From: Candidatus Poseidoniia archaeon
Lineage (GTDB): Archaea; Thermoplasmatota; Poseidoniia; MGIII; CG-Epi1
Length of the DNA: 42,336 bases
NCBI GenBank assembly: GCA_030748895.1
Contig: JASMLC010000001.1
Coordinates: 1-42,336, forward strand
Direction: 5' to 3'
Below, piece after piece: positions 1 through 7,743 of this stretch. Each line of letters starts with the position of its first letter. Within the stretch, counting starts at the first letter, position 1. The position numbers and the translations under genes are program-made. Under the pieces are notes generated by a model that was not told where the DNA came from, ran no database searches, and was given only the letters and a program-made list of their open reading frames with translations.

Positions 1-908
1 AGTCCAGTGACCTGCAGGTTCCCTCGCTCCAATAATTGCAGTGGTACCTCAAGGCGATGATTCCCCGAGTTAGAATCTGCTGGTGAAATATTCTCAGCTT
101 GCAGGATGAGGGTGTGGCTGCCAAGTTCCTGATTTGCAGTCTCAAAGCTGAAATTGAGATCAAGGTTGGCGCCATTCTCCAGGATTAATCCCACTTTTCG
201 TTCTAACAGTCCCTGCACGTTTTCCTCATCTATATAGAGAGCCAAGTTACACGTCGCATTACCGCCTAGGTTCTGCAAGACCACGTCCAACGTAGTGGCC
301 TGTCCCTGAATCGGAGCTGTTGGATTTAGCTCAATATCATTTTCAGCCAGCATGACGTCTGCCTTTTCAGTAGTGACCTGAAAAGGTTGTCTGGCGTCTG
401 TCAGGACATTGAAACCATCATCATGGTCATTACTCCCGTCAAGCAGCAGTATCAGGGTATCACTGCCGGCCTGGGACCCGGTGACGCTCCACTCCAGAAT
501 GCGGCTATTTCCTTCGCCTTCCCTCAAGTTGATGATATAGTCGGAAGGGTTATCTATCTCCAGGGTGTCATTCTCCGTACTGAGGATATAATCAACGCGC
601 TCATATCGTGTATACTGGTCCCGAATACCCTCAGCATCGTTCCAGATTTCAGCCAGTATAGTTCCTTCCTCTCCTACTTCGAGTTCAGGTACCACAAGAC
701 TACTGACAACAATGTAGCCTTCGTATTCTTCATCATGGTGGCCGTTATGGCATGAATTATCACAAGATGTGCCTCCATGGGTCTGTTCCAGCCCCTCCAC
801 AGACAGACTAATCAGCGTAGCGTAGGCAAGTGCCAGAAACACCAGCGCGTGATTCCAGCCGCTGAAAGGAGGTCGGGTAAACTGTAGCAGCAGGGGGAAT
901 CTCATCAT
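1..908 (-). CDS. Partial secreted/membrane-anchored CARDB-domain protein (C-terminus beyond window)
   Basis: The reverse strand is open from an ATG at 908 (an in-frame ATG also lies at 905) to the window edge, giving about 302 residues without a stop. The start has an N-terminal hydrophobic anchor (about residues 19-38). It is followed by a Cys/His-rich segment, CDNSCHNGHH, which resembles a non-standard CX3CH heme site or another metal site. Beta-rich, Ig-like sequence follows, and residues about 200-300 resemble a CARDB adhesion-type domain (conserved pattern LDVVLQNLGGNAT). The likely role is a cell-surface protein facing outside, but the function is unknown. A TATA-like CTAAAAG at 933-927 lies within the 39-bp repeat directly upstream and fits a leaderless start. 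Base composition is AT-richer than the rest of the window, which suggests an acquired or fast-evolving strip. The reading frame is well supported; the heme idea is only a motif resemblance. Confidence 0.75.
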   Translation of the reverse strand, partial: MMRFPLLLQFTRPPFSGWNHALVFLALAYATLISLSVEGLEQTHGGTSCDNSCHNGHHDEEYEGYIVVSSLVVPELEVGEEGTILAEIWNDAEGIRDQYTRYERVDYILSTENDTLEIDNPSDYIINLREGEGNSRILEWSVTGSQAGSDTLILLLDGSNDHDDGFNVLTDARQPFQVTTEKADVMLAENDIELNPTAPIQGQATTLDVVLQNLGGNATCNLALYIDEENVQGLLERKVGLILENGANLDLNFSFETANQELGSHTLILQAENISPADSNSGNHRLEVPLQLLERGNLQVTG

Positions 909-945
909 GGTCACAGAGTCACCATGCTTTTAGGGTTTTCTAAGA
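907..945 (-). repeat. Direct repeat copy A carrying the promoter of the CARDB gene
   Basis: This 39-nt block matches 1759-1797 at 37 of 39 positions. On the minus strand it contains a TATA-like box (CTAAAAG, 933-927) about 24 nt before the ATG at 908, plus the partly symmetrical element GGTGACTCTGTGACC (923-909). The block ends exactly at the gene start, so it looks like a promoter module. This copy also contains a five-codon reading frame (ATG GTG ACT CTG TGA, from 925), which copy B does not keep. Confidence 0.8.
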
Positions 946-948
946 AGG

Positions 949-965
949 CGGTAAAATCTTTACCG
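949..965. promoter_or_regulatory. Perfect palindrome upstream of the CARDB gene
   Basis: CGGTAAA and TTTACCG flank a 3-nt spacer. The palindrome lies about 16 nt upstream of the TATA-like box in repeat copy A and is absent next to copy B. Its position suits an activator or repressor operator. The remaining bases up to 1111 are AT-rich, and I see no gene in them. Confidence 0.4.
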
Positions 966-1111
966 ACTTTGTAGTTTGTTTACCATGTCGATGAAGGATA
1001 TATTTCAGCATATTCAGTGACTTTTGCATCTAAAACGGTAATAGCTTACGTAACTTATAATGTAACGGTGACCTATTCAGGGCGACGGCGCAGTGCCATG
1101 ACGGCAAAAGC

Positions 1112-1450
1112 TTATTTCTTTTTATTACTAACTTCTAATATTTCTTCTAAATCCAATTGCTTTAACTGTATGAAATCAAAAATCGGATTGAAAAACATTA
1201 CTGTGATGCCAAGAACTATTAGTACGCTCACAGCACCTATTACAAAGAGATGAGATGAAAGATAATGGGATTCATTTATTATCCAATGCGTTGCTAAACT
1301 GGAAATAATAAGGAGTGGTACACCGTACAGAACTATTGCTGCAGCTAGCATCATATTGGATTGCATTCCCTTCTTTTCAGATAATATTAATTGATTATTT
1401 ATTTCATCAAGTTTTTGAATGATCTCATCCAGTTTTTCATTCAATCCCAC
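1112..1450 (-). CDS. Small two-TM membrane protein with N-terminal coiled coil
   Basis: 112 residues from a GTG start at 1450; the 3' neighbour starts after about 200 nt. Residues 3-30 form a heptad-like coiled coil (NEKLDEIIQKLDEINNQL). Two hydrophobic segments follow (about 33-55 and 68-90), then a charged C-terminus. The start overlaps the end of the zinc-ribbon gene by 10 nt, so the two genes are almost certainly translationally coupled and may work as a pair, for example as a membrane-tethered complex. I do not recognise a family. Codons are AT-rich compared with the window, as in the two flanking genes. Confidence 0.75.
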   Translation of the reverse strand: MGLNEKLDEIIQKLDEINNQLILSEKKGMQSNMMLAAAIVLYGVPLLIISSLATHWIINESHYLSSHLFVIGAVSVLIVLGITVMFFNPIFDFIQLKQLDLEEILEVSNKKK

Positions 1451-1758
1451 ATGGTCACCCCAGCACTCTCATCCCTGGACATCCGGCTTCCGCATTTGGG
1501 GCAATCATAGTTTTCCTCCTCTCCCTTGTCATAGCGGTCTTTCTGGCCCCAGCCCCTGACATTGGTTCCACCACATTCTCTGCATTTTCCAATATCATCC
1601 TTCCATTCCTCTTTCTCGGTCTCGACGGTAATATCACCAATTTCCTTGCAATCATCGCAAGTCACAGTGATAGTCATAGCAAAGAATCCCGAGTCTGGCA
1701 TACCGGAAACATGCGCTGAATAGCCACAATCACATTTGAAAGTAAAGTAAGCTCCCAT
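1441..1758 (-). CDS. Double zinc-ribbon protein
   Basis: 105 residues from an ATG at 1758. Four cysteine pairs are visible: C9/C11 (CDC), C34/C37 (CDDC), C59/C62 (CREC) and C86/C89 (CPKC). This suggests two consecutive zinc ribbons, the second one acidic (KGEEENYD). No enzymatic motif is seen; nucleic-acid or protein binding is the usual role of such folds. It is the first gene of a two-gene unit with the membrane protein that it overlaps, and it is driven from repeat copy B, whose TATA-like box lies about 26-20 nt upstream of the ATG. The specific function is unknown. Confidence 0.75.
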   Translation of the reverse strand: MGAYFTFKCDCGYSAHVSGMPDSGFFAMTITVTCDDCKEIGDITVETEKEEWKDDIGKCRECGGTNVRGWGQKDRYDKGEEENYDCPKCGSRMSRDESAGVTMWD

Positions 1759-1797
1759 ATGGTCGCAGAGTCACCATGCTTTAAGGGTTTTCTAAGA
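1759..1797 (-). repeat. Direct repeat copy B carrying the promoter of the zinc-ribbon/membrane gene pair
   Basis: This is the second copy of the 39-nt block at 907-945. The TATA-like box reads CTTAAAG (1785-1779), and the block ends directly before the ATG at 1758. The two copies are 852 bp apart in the same orientation and bracket the two-gene unit. It also marks approximately where the AT-richer strip ends. Confidence 0.8.
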
Positions 1798-1995
1798 GAA
1801 GCCGGATGAGGAAGCCTTCTGCAATGACTACGTGAGGCCCAGTTCTTCCTTCAGGGCATCGTCCGGTTGAAGGGCATTGCCCAGCTCCTTGTCCGCAAGT
1901 ATCTCGTTCAGCGCCTTCTCGGCCATCTGCCCTGCCACTTTCTTCTCGATGATCTCGAGGATGTTGTCGTAGGTCAATGCGACGCCACGGCTGCG

Positions 1996-2015
1996 GGCCC
2001 AGCTCAGGCTGGGCC
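1996..2015. repeat. Hairpin copy 1 (8-bp stem)
   Basis: GGCCCAGC and GCTGGGCC flank the loop TCAG, a perfect inverted repeat. The same unit recurs at 2111-2129 with one base changed in the loop. It coincides with the frame break in the surrounding coding-like sequence. Confidence 0.7.
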
Positions 2016-2110
2016 AGACGCAAGCAGGTCTGTCTCTATCTCGACCAGGGCGGAAACCCCGGCCTCAGTGGAAGCGCTGTCTGTCCTTAATTTCGGGCTT
2101 GCCTGAAACC

Positions 2111-2129
2111 GGCCCAGCTCACGCTGGGC
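2111..2129. repeat. Hairpin copy 2 (7-bp stem)
   Basis: GCCCAGC and GCTGGGC flank the loop TCAC. 18 of 19 bases match hairpin copy 1, which lies 115 bp away. It sits about 45-65 nt downstream of the RRM stop codon, so both hairpins could be in the 3' part of the RRM transcript. Confidence 0.7.
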
Positions 2130-2174
2130 AGCTCGCTTCAGGTAGCCGTTGTGCGAAAAAAGCGACTGTTTGAC

Positions 2175-2444
2175 TCAGTAGTTGTCGCGGCGGGGTGCCC
2201 GTTCCTGAGCGGCGTCAACCTTCAAGGTGCGTCCGTCAGCTTCGCTGCCGTTGATGGCCTCGATTGCTGCACTCGCTTCTTCGGCGGTCGACATCTCGAC
2301 AAAACCGAAGCCGCGGGAGCGGCCACTCATCCGGTCCATTATGACCTTGGCTGACTGCACTTCGCCGTGCTCCCCGAACAGCTGTCCGAGGTCTTCGTCC
2401 TTGAACGACCATGGTAGGTTGCCCACGTATATGTTTCTGCTCAT
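2175..2444 (-). CDS. Single-RRM RNA-binding protein
   Basis: 89 residues that form one complete RNA recognition motif. RNP2 is IYVGNL (5-10) and RNP1 is RGFGFVEM (44-51), with the aromatic residues that stack on RNA. A short basic tail (RAPRRDNY) follows. The architecture matches the small glycine-rich/cold-inducible RRM proteins of bacteria, which act on single-stranded RNA. RRM proteins are patchy in archaea, so the gene may have a bacterial origin (inference). It has its own TATA-like box at 2493-2499 and, unlike most genes here, a leader of roughly 27 nt with a hairpin and Shine-Dalgarno sequence. Confidence 0.92.
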   Translation of the reverse strand: MSRNIYVGNLPWSFKDEDLGQLFGEHGEVQSAKVIMDRMSGRSRGFGFVEMSTAEEASAAIEAINGSEADGRTLKVDAAQERAPRRDNY

Positions 2445-2454
2445 TGTTCTATTG

Positions 2455-2470
2455 CCTGCCTCCTGGCAGG
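2455..2470 (-). promoter_or_regulatory. 5'-UTR hairpin of the RRM gene that traps its ribosome binding site
   Basis: On the minus strand CCTGCC and GGCAGG pair around the loop AGGA. The Shine-Dalgarno-like AGGAGG is made of that loop plus the first two bases of the 3' arm. It lies 14 nt before the ATG at 2444, and the predicted transcript start (about 25 nt from the TATA-like box) falls at the base of the hairpin. The arrangement suggests temperature- or protein-controlled translation, such as autoregulation by the RRM protein (inference). Confidence 0.45.
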
Positions 2471-2492
2471 ATGGCGGCGCAGGGAGCCTCCA

Positions 2493-2499
2493 TTATAAT
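2493..2499 (-). promoter_or_regulatory. TATA-like box of the RRM gene
   Basis: TTATAAT lies in GC-rich surroundings, 49-55 nt upstream of the start codon. It is farther away than at the leaderless genes, which predicts a transcript with a leader of about 27 nt. Confidence 0.5.
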
Positions 2500-2523
2500 A
2501 CTTGGCGTTCCCCCGAATATTGG

Positions 2524-3692
<1,169 letters not shown>

Positions 3693-3693
<1 letters not shown>

Positions 3694-4070
3694 CAGCCCT
3701 CCATCAGCCGGATAATCGCCTCGGCCGGCTCGCCGTTGCATTCGCGCAGCGCCTCGAGCGCCGCCTCCTCGGAGACGCCGGCCTGCGCGGCGACCAGCGC
3801 CACGTCCTCGGCCGGGATTTGCGCCGCCGCGTCGCCCGCGTCCGCCGCAGTGCCGCTGCCGAGCGGCCGCTCCTGCGGCTCGCCGACGACCTGAAAAGAT
3901 TTCTGCCCCATCATGTCCATCGCTGTCACGCTCGGCGCGTCAAAGTAGAGTTCCTTCTCCGGCGTGCGGATGATGACTTCGGTCGCGTCGATTTCCTCGG
4001 TCGATTGCTTCAGCTGCTTCTGCAGCTTCTTCATCATGCGCGGGTTCATGCGACCCATGCCGGGCATCAT
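3693..4070 (-). CDS. nac: Nascent polypeptide-associated complex protein (archaeal alpha-NAC)
   Basis: 125 residues. The Met-rich N-terminus with the basic segment MNPRMMKKLQKQLKQ is the ribosome-contacting part. A NAC beta-barrel follows (about 27-65, with EVIIRTPEKELYFDAPSVTAMDMMGQKSFQVVG split by short loops). After a low-complexity Ala/Gly linker, a UBA domain (about 86-125) ends the protein. Archaeal NAC is a homodimer that shields emerging chains at the ribosome exit tunnel. A TATA-like CTTAAA at 4099-4094 lies 24-29 nt before the ATG, so nac and the acyl-CoA dehydrogenase gene have a promoter of their own besides read-through from pelA. Confidence 0.95.
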
Positions 4071-4093
4071 GCGGCCGACGAGGCCGGCGCGTG

Positions 4094-4099
4094 TTTAAG
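4094..4099 (-). promoter_or_regulatory. TATA-like box of nac
   Basis: CTTAAA (minus strand) lies in the 43-nt gap after pelA, 24-29 nt upstream of the nac ATG. It fits leaderless transcription. Confidence 0.5.
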
Positions 4100-4113
4100 C
4101 GCTGTGGCGCCGC

Positions 4114-5145
4114 TCATAATTTGTAGCGCAGCACCGCCGCCGCGCCGCCCAGCCCCGCCAGGATTTCGCCGCCGTGGTGGTGCGGCGAGACCTCGATGAC
4201 CTCGGTGCGCGCCTGCTCGGCCAGCGCCAGCAGCCGGCGGCCTTGCGGGGAACGTGTCTCGGGCGCCAGAATCAGTAGCCGCTCGCCGGCGCCCGCCTCC
4301 AGCGCCTCGCGCAGCTGCGCCGCGCCGTAGGTCGCCCGGTCGCGCGCGAGCGCGTCACTGAGCGCCGCGACCGCCTCCAGCTCGCGCTGCAGCTGCGCTT
4401 GCGCGGCCGCCTGCGGCAGCTTGCCGGTGCGGAGCGCTTCGTGGACGCCCGCCAGGCCACCCTGCCCTGCGGTGACGGCGGTCGCGCCGCCCCACTGCTC
4501 GGGCGCGTCGTCGCGCGCCTGCTTCAGCAAATCTTCTTTGAGGAAGCCGGGGCCGATGACAATCAGCGCCGCGGCCGTGGTCGCACCGCCGCTGCCGAGC
4601 GCGTCGGCGACGCTGGTGATAACGCGCGCGAAGAACGCCTTCTGGCTCTCGCCGCCGGTGCCCTTGCCGCCGGCGCGGTTCAGCGCCCGCAGCTCGCGGA
4701 TGCCGTACGGCCTGACTTCAGCCAGCACAACCGAGTCGGCCTCTACCGCGACCGCCAGCGCGCGCACCGCGGGCTGCGCCGCCTCGCGCAGCCGCCGTTT
4801 GTGGTGCGGCGCCCATGCGGGTTTGCCGAGCGTCAGGTCGTCGCCCGGTCCCAGCAGCAGCGTGTGGTGCTGGCCGACGTCGCGCTTCGCCTCGGTAATC
4901 GGGCCGTGGCAGCGCAGCCGCTGGCCGAACGGCTGGTATTCGACCTTTTCGACCGCGAGCGTCAGCGTCATTTTCTGTTTGGCGCCGCGCCCGGGACGCA
5001 GCCGGTCCGCCTGCGTCGCCTCGCGCCGCTCGGTGGAGGCGCGGACGCGGTCGCCCGGCTCGAGCAGCAGGTCAAGGTGGTAGAGGTCGTCCTCGTGCTC
5101 GAGTCGCAACCGGACGGCGCCGTCGCGCCTGCGCTGGACGCGCAT
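4114..5145 (-). CDS. pelA: mRNA surveillance protein pelota
   Basis: 343 residues from MRVQRRRDGAVRL at 5145; the frame extends upstream only into tfb. This is the eRF1-like ribosome-rescue factor that, with aEF1A as Hbs1 counterpart and ABCE1, splits ribosomes stalled without a stop codon. An Sm-like N-terminal domain (about 1-130) is recognisable by EHEDDLYHLDLLLEPGDRVRAST and LTLAVEKVEYQPFGQRLRCHGPI. The central domain contains AVEADSVVLAEVRPYGI and FFARVI, and the C-terminal domain carries VSPHHHGGEILAGLGGAAAVLRYKL. It lacks the GGQ motif of release factors, as expected. It lies 5 nt after tfb, so the two are one operon. Confidence 0.95.
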   Translation of the reverse strand: MRVQRRRDGAVRLRLEHEDDLYHLDLLLEPGDRVRASTERREATQADRLRPGRGAKQKMTLTLAVEKVEYQPFGQRLRCHGPITEAKRDVGQHHTLLLGPGDDLTLGKPAWAPHHKRRLREAAQPAVRALAVAVEADSVVLAEVRPYGIRELRALNRAGGKGTGGESQKAFFARVITSVADALGSGGATTAAALIVIGPGFLKEDLLKQARDDAPEQWGGATAVTAGQGGLAGVHEALRTGKLPQAAAQAQLQRELEAVAALSDALARDRATYGAAQLREALEAGAGERLLILAPETRSPQGRRLLALAEQARTEVIEVSPHHHGGEILAGLGGAAAVLRYKL

Positions 5146-5150
5146 GCGCG

Positions 5151-6095
5151 CTATATCTGGACCGTGATGTCCAGATTCTCCGCCAGTTCCTTGTAACGGT
5201 TGCGGATGGTGACTTCGGTCACGCCGACGGTTTCGGCGATGCACTTCTGCGTCTTGCGTGAGTTGTAGAGCACCGACGCGACGTAAATCGAGGCCGCGGC
5301 GACGCCGGTCGGCCCGCGCCCCGAGGTGAGTTCAGCCTCGACCGCCTGATTCAGGATACGGATGGCGGCGTTCTCGACCCGCCCCGGCAGTTCCAGCTCG
5401 CGGCAGAAGCGGTTGATGTAGACGACCGGCGACGCCGGCCGGAGGTTCAGTTTCAGCTCGCGCGAGATGTAGCGGTAGGTGCGGCCGACCTCCTTCTTGT
5501 TGGCGCGCGACGCTGCGGTAATCTCGTTCAGCGTACGCGGCACCTCGCAGCGCCGGCAGGCGCCGTAGAGCGCAGCGGCGGCGACTCCTTCGACCGAGCG
5601 GCCACGGACTAGGTTCTGGTTAACCGCCCGCCGGTAGAGCATCGCGGCGTCCTCGCGCACCCGCCGGTGCAGTCCAATCTTGGAAGCGAGCCGGTTCAGT
5701 TCCTTGAGAGCCATCGCTAGGTTGCGGTCGGCCGAAGTCGAGGCGCGGGTGCGGTTCTGCCACTTGCGCATACGGAACAGCTGTGCGCGGTTACGGGTCG
5801 GGACGACGTTGCCGTGGGTGTCGCGGTTGCCCCAGCCGATGTCGGTCGAGAGCCCCTTGTCGTGTACCATCACCGTCATCGGCGCCCCGCCTCGCGAGCG
5901 TTTCTCGTTCTGCTCGGCGTCGAACGCGCGCCACTCCGGACCCTGGTCAATGAAGTTGTCATCGACCACAAGACCGCAGCCGCTGCAGGTCATTTCACCG
6001 CGATTATAGTCGCGGATGAGATGCTTCGAATCACACTCGGGACAGGCAGTAATTTCCTCAAGTTCAATCTTACTGTCAGATCCCTTGAGTACCAT
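5151..6095 (-). CDS. tfb: Transcription initiation factor IIB (TFB)
   Basis: 314 residues, normal length. The zinc ribbon has C18, C21, C37 and C40. The B-reader/linker contains [21 protein letters not shown], here broken as GPEWRAFD and RSRGGAP. Two cyclin repeats follow (about 115-205 and 215-305), with [17 protein letters not shown] and [16 protein letters not shown] in equivalent places. TFB bridges TBP-TATA DNA and RNA polymerase. It is the first gene of the tfb-pelA unit, and the TATA-like CTTTTATTG lies 23-31 nt upstream of the ATG. Archaea often have several TFBs; this could be the main or an alternative one. Confidence 0.97.
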   Translation of the reverse strand: MVLKGSDSKIELEEITACPECDSKHLIRDYNRGEMTCSGCGLVVDDNFIDQGPEWRAFDAEQNEKRSRGGAPMTVMVHDKGLSTDIGWGNRDTHGNVVPTRNRAQLFRMRKWQNRTRASTSADRNLAMALKELNRLASKIGLHRRVREDAAMLYRRAVNQNLVRGRSVEGVAAAALYGACRRCEVPRTLNEITAASRANKKEVGRTYRYISRELKLNLRPASPVVYINRFCRELELPGRVENAAIRILNQAVEAELTSGRGPTGVAAASIYVASVLYNSRKTQKCIAETVGVTEVTIRNRYKELAENLDITVQI

Positions 6096-6117
6096 TAGCT
6101 CCCGTCATGTCGGCCGT

Positions 6118-6157
6118 CAATAAAAGCGCTCGCCCTCCGGCCGGCAAATCGTATAAC
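6118..6157. promoter_or_regulatory. Divergent promoters of tfb and the site-2 protease gene
   Basis: In the 85-nt gap, CTTTTATTG (6126-6118, minus) serves tfb, 23-31 nt before its ATG at 6095. TATAAC (6152-6157, plus) lies 24-29 nt before the ATG at 6181. Both spacings imply leaderless transcripts. GGCCGGC-type inverted repeats (CCGGCCGG) between them may be a shared protein site. Confidence 0.55.
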
Positions 6158-6180
6158 CGGCCGGCCCGCCTGCGCGGCGT

Positions 6181-7743
6181 ATGCCCACTCCGGAGGAGGA
6201 CCCGCGTGGCTACGCCGAGCGGCGCGGCTGGAAAGTGCTCGAATCGCGCTGGGACGGCTCGGCGCACCTGCTGCTGGTCGAGGAGCGGCCCGACCTCGCT
6301 ACAGCGTTCGAGGAGCTGCGGCTCGACCTGAAGGGAGAGCCGGGCGGGGTGCGGCTGCACCCGATGCTGCGCCGCGCCGGGGGGGAGCTGCTGCTGGTGC
6401 TGTTGCCGCAGACGCGGCGCAAAACTCGCTCCGAGCGCACCAACCTCTATCTGCTGCTGGCGACCATCTTCACCACCACCTGGGCCGGGACGCTCTTCTG
6501 GGCCGGCTACGCCGGGAGCTACGAGCTGCGGAGCGGCTGGGACCTGCTGCTCATCCTGCTCCACCCCGAGACGCTCTTCTACGGCTGGCTCACCTTTTCT
6601 CTGCCGCTGCTGACCATCCTTGGCATCCACGAGATGGGACACTACGTCTACGCACGCAAGCACAACCTCGACGCGTCGCTGCCCTTCTTCATCCCCATCC
6701 CGCCGCCGCTGCTGCTCGGGACCATGGGCGCCTTCATCGCCATCCGCGAGCCGATTCCCAACCGCCGGGCGCTGCTGGATGTCGGCGCCAGTGGCCCCAT
6801 CGCGGGCTTCCTCGCCGCCCTGCCAATCACGCTGCTCGGCTTCTGGCTCACCGAGCAGGCGGCGCGCGAGGCGCCGGTCGACCCGGGTAACCTGATTTTC
6901 CTCGGCACCCCGCTGGCGTTCAACCTGCTCGCCACGCTCGCCGCGCAGTTCATGACGCTGAGCGATAACTACCTCATCCATCCGGTCGCGTTTGCTGGCT
7001 GGGCGGGGCTGCTGGTGACTGCGCTCAACCTGCTCCCGGCGGGACAGCTCGACGGTGGCCACATCGCGCGCGCACTGTTCGGCCCGCGCGCGCGATTACT
7101 CTCCTATCTCGCCATCGCGGTGATGCTCTTCATGGCGTTCTTCGGCGTGCCGGGCTACTCGGACCCATATTTCGGCTGGGCCATCTTCGCTGGGCTAGTC
7201 TATTTTCTCGGTGCCGAGCACCCGCCACCATCGGAGGAAATCACGCCGCTCGACACCCCACGTTGGTTCGCCGCCGGCTTCACCGGTGTAATGCTGCTGC
7301 TCTGCTTTGTCCCGTCGCCGCTGATGACTATCCCGTCGCCGTTCGGGCTGGAGATGGAGGCCGCCGAAGGGGAGCTGGAGTTTGCCGCTGGCGGTTCGAA
7401 CTCGACCATCATCTGGGTCAATAACACTGGCGAGGTGCACGACAACTTGACGCTGGCACTGAAGCTACCGGTCAACTGGAGCGCGACGCTGGACGTGACG
7501 AACGTGACCTCCGGCACCGGATGGCTTAATCCTGACAACACCACTTTCAGCGACGTGGCGTGGCAGCCGGACCCGTTCAACTGGACGCTAAACCTGACCG
7601 CCGGCGCATCAGCACAGCTGCTACTTGAACTGGTTGCGCCGGCGAGCCTCAGCGAGCCGGCGCAGGCGCTGCTCGAAGCCGACAGCCGTAACGAGGCGAT
7701 CTACACGCTGCGGCTATCGCTGCTGCCGGAGGCGGAGGCGTGA
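6181..7743 (+). CDS. M50 site-2-type membrane metalloprotease with C-terminal outside domain
   Basis: 520 residues. The start is the ATG after a well-placed TATA-like box. A soluble N-terminal part (1-85) is followed by about eight membrane segments. The zinc site is H150-E151-x2-H154 (GIHEMGHYVYARKH), and the third ligand region is LLPAGQLDGGH. This is an intramembrane-cleaving protease of the kind that releases membrane-bound regulators or trims membrane proteins. After the last membrane segment, residues about 395-520 form a beta-rich NEW3-like domain with eight N-x-S/T sequons in about 75 residues (NST, NNT, NLT, NWS, NVT, NTT, NWT, NLT), so it should lie outside the cell and be glycosylated. 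The stop overlaps the pyrC start. Confidence 0.9.
   Translation: MPTPEEDPRGYAERRGWKVLESRWDGSAHLLLVEERPDLATAFEELRLDLKGEPGGVRLHPMLRRAGGELLLVLLPQTRRKTRSERTNLYLLLATIFTTTWAGTLFWAGYAGSYELRSGWDLLLILLHPETLFYGWLTFSLPLLTILGIHEMGHYVYARKHNLDASLPFFIPIPPPLLLGTMGAFIAIREPIPNRRALLDVGASGPIAGFLAALPITLLGFWLTEQAAREAPVDPGNLIFLGTPLAFNLLATLAAQFMTLSDNYLIHPVAFAGWAGLLVTALNLLPAGQLDGGHIARALFGPRARLLSYLAIAVMLFMAFFGVPGYSDPYFGWAIFAGLVYFLGAEHPPPSEEITPLDTPRWFAAGFTGVMLLLCFVPSPLMTIPSPFGLEMEAAEGELEFAAGGSNSTIIWVNNTGEVHDNLTLALKLPVNWSATLDVTNVTSGTGWLNPDNTTFSDVAWQPDPFNWTLNLTAGASAQLLLELVAPASLSEPAQALLEADSRNEAIYTLRLSLLPEAEA

Larger units (their letters stand above)
1828..2174 (-). pseudogene. Frame-broken coding-like stretch downstream of the RRM gene
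   Basis: Two minus-strand frames look coding but lack a normal start. The first continues in frame after the RRM stop as 56 codons (2174 to a TGA at 2006-2004) and contains STEAGVSALVEIETDLLASG. The second is open from 2064 to a TAG at 1830-1828 and ends in a charged, helical, GC3-rich segment (from LTYDNILEIIEKK to DDALKEELGLT). A TTG at about 1977 could start a 49-residue protein. The open frames overlap at 2064-2007, so a single one-base shift would join them. One copy of a repeated hairpin sits at that junction. This may be a decayed small gene, or a 49-residue gene after a structured intergenic region. I do not recognise a family. Confidence 0.4.

Noticed and set aside
387-755. Plus-strand 122-codon open frame
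   Set aside because: It lies opposite the partial CARDB protein, whose minus-strand frame stays open to the window edge and has an anchor and domain pattern. The plus frame has no recognisable features.
1017-1253. Plus-strand 78-codon open frame in AT-rich DNA
   Set aside because: It mostly lies antisense to the small membrane protein, has no family features and lacks a promoter at the usual spacing.
1781-2023. 80-codon minus-strand frame rich in Arg, Gly and Pro
   Set aside because: It is a shifted reading of the better coding-like frame ending at 1828, runs into repeat copy B, and its composition is that of an off-frame translation of GC-rich DNA.
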